The position numbers and the translations under genes were made by a program. A stretch of 5,544 nt of DNA from an uncultured Eubacterium sp. (GTDB lineage Bacteria; Bacillota; Clostridia; Lachnospirales; Lachnospiraceae), in assembly GCA_947573465.1 (NCBI GenBank), contig CANPET010000131.1:1-5544 (forward strand). Reading direction: 5' to 3'. The notes beneath the pieces were generated by a model that searched no databases, had not been told where the DNA came from, and worked only from the letters and a program-made list of their open reading frames with translations. Positions 5,410-5,544 of the stretch are shown here, in pieces (position 1 is the stretch's first letter; each line of letters begins with the position of its first letter).

Positions 5410-5544
5410 TTATTTTACGACCACTTTACATCTTGCTTTCTTGCCTGCATGCTTTGATTTTACTGTTATATAACATGTTCCTTCTTTGATACCTGTTACT
5501 ACACCTTTAGAAACCTTAGCAACTTTCTTATTACTACTGCTCCA
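5410..5544 (-). CDS. Bacterial Ig-like (Big_2) domain protein, C-terminal end (5' part outside window)
   Basis: Only the last 44 codons are present, ending at TAA 5410-5412 with a second TAA directly after. The translated tail reads WSSSNKKVAKVSKGVVTGIK followed by EGTCYITVKSKHAGKKARCK and VVVK. The pattern W-S-S-S/D-N-x-x-V-A-x-V-x-x-G-V-V-T-G-x-x-x-G-x-x-x-I-T-V is the core of the group 2 bacterial Ig-like fold, and the domain forms the extreme C-terminus. Big_2 domains are usually found in secreted or cell-surface proteins of Clostridia, often as stalk or adhesion modules. No sorting signal follows the domain, so any anchoring must lie upstream, outside the window. The two cysteines (in GTCYI and RCK) could pair. 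The catalytic or binding part of the protein cannot be seen. Confidence 0.85.
   Translation of the reverse strand, partial: WSSSNKKVAKVSKGVVTGIKEGTCYITVKSKHAGKKARCKVVVK

Noticed and set aside
1..5544. CRISPR array, tRNA, rRNA or classical riboswitch
   Set aside because: No regularly spaced repeats, cloverleaf-like segments or recognisable riboswitch cores were seen on either strand.

Overview
The window looks like a chromosomal segment from a low-GC, spore-forming Firmicute, most likely a Clostridia member of the Lachnospiraceae type. The evidence is the AT-rich composition, strong AGGAGG-type ribosome binding sites, an Rpn-type nuclease of the clostridial subfamily, a CmpB-like small membrane protein and a Big_2 (bacterial Ig-like) surface-protein tail. 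The taxonomic call is inference from protein style, because the window has no rRNA or other marker gene.

Layout, left to right. (1) 1-466, plus strand: the last 46 codons of an AzlC-type branched-chain amino acid exporter subunit, then its partner azlD. azlD appears broken: its N-terminal and C-terminal parts lie in different frames, joined at about 265-270, where family members have roughly a dozen more residues. (2) 467-734: a non-coding gap with a weak terminator candidate and a plausible sigma-A promoter. (3) 735-1598, plus strand: a PD-(D/E)XK nuclease of the Rpn/PDDEXK_2 family. It contains an internal AGGAGG and in-frame ATG that could produce a 72-residue C-terminal product, as in the RpnL/RpnS toxin-antitoxin arrangement. 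(4) A hairpin at 1618-1639 works as a terminator for both converging strands. (5) 1641-3313, minus strand: glyA (serine hydroxymethyltransferase) followed 29 bases later by a small CmpB-like membrane protein, probably one transcript. A clean hairpin lies in the glyA leader. (6) 3443-4423, minus strand: a cysteine-rich 326-residue protein with a sigma-K-like promoter, a candidate spore-coat protein. (7) 4424-4599: a divergent intergenic region with a perfect 12-base inverted repeat. (8) 4600-5358, plus strand: an unrecognised 252-residue protein with a beta-rich front and a coiled-coil tail. (9) A bidirectional terminator at 5358-5385, then the C-terminal 44 codons of a Big_2-domain protein on the minus strand.

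The genes do not form one obvious pathway. glyA is core one-carbon metabolism. azlCD would be amino acid export, apparently lost here. The divergent pair at 3443-5358 may be sporulation-related. The best candidate for less ordinary biology is the possible gene-within-a-gene in the Rpn nuclease, followed by the divergent cysteine-rich/coiled-coil pair around the inverted repeat. I see no CRISPR array, insertion sequence, tRNA or phage gene.
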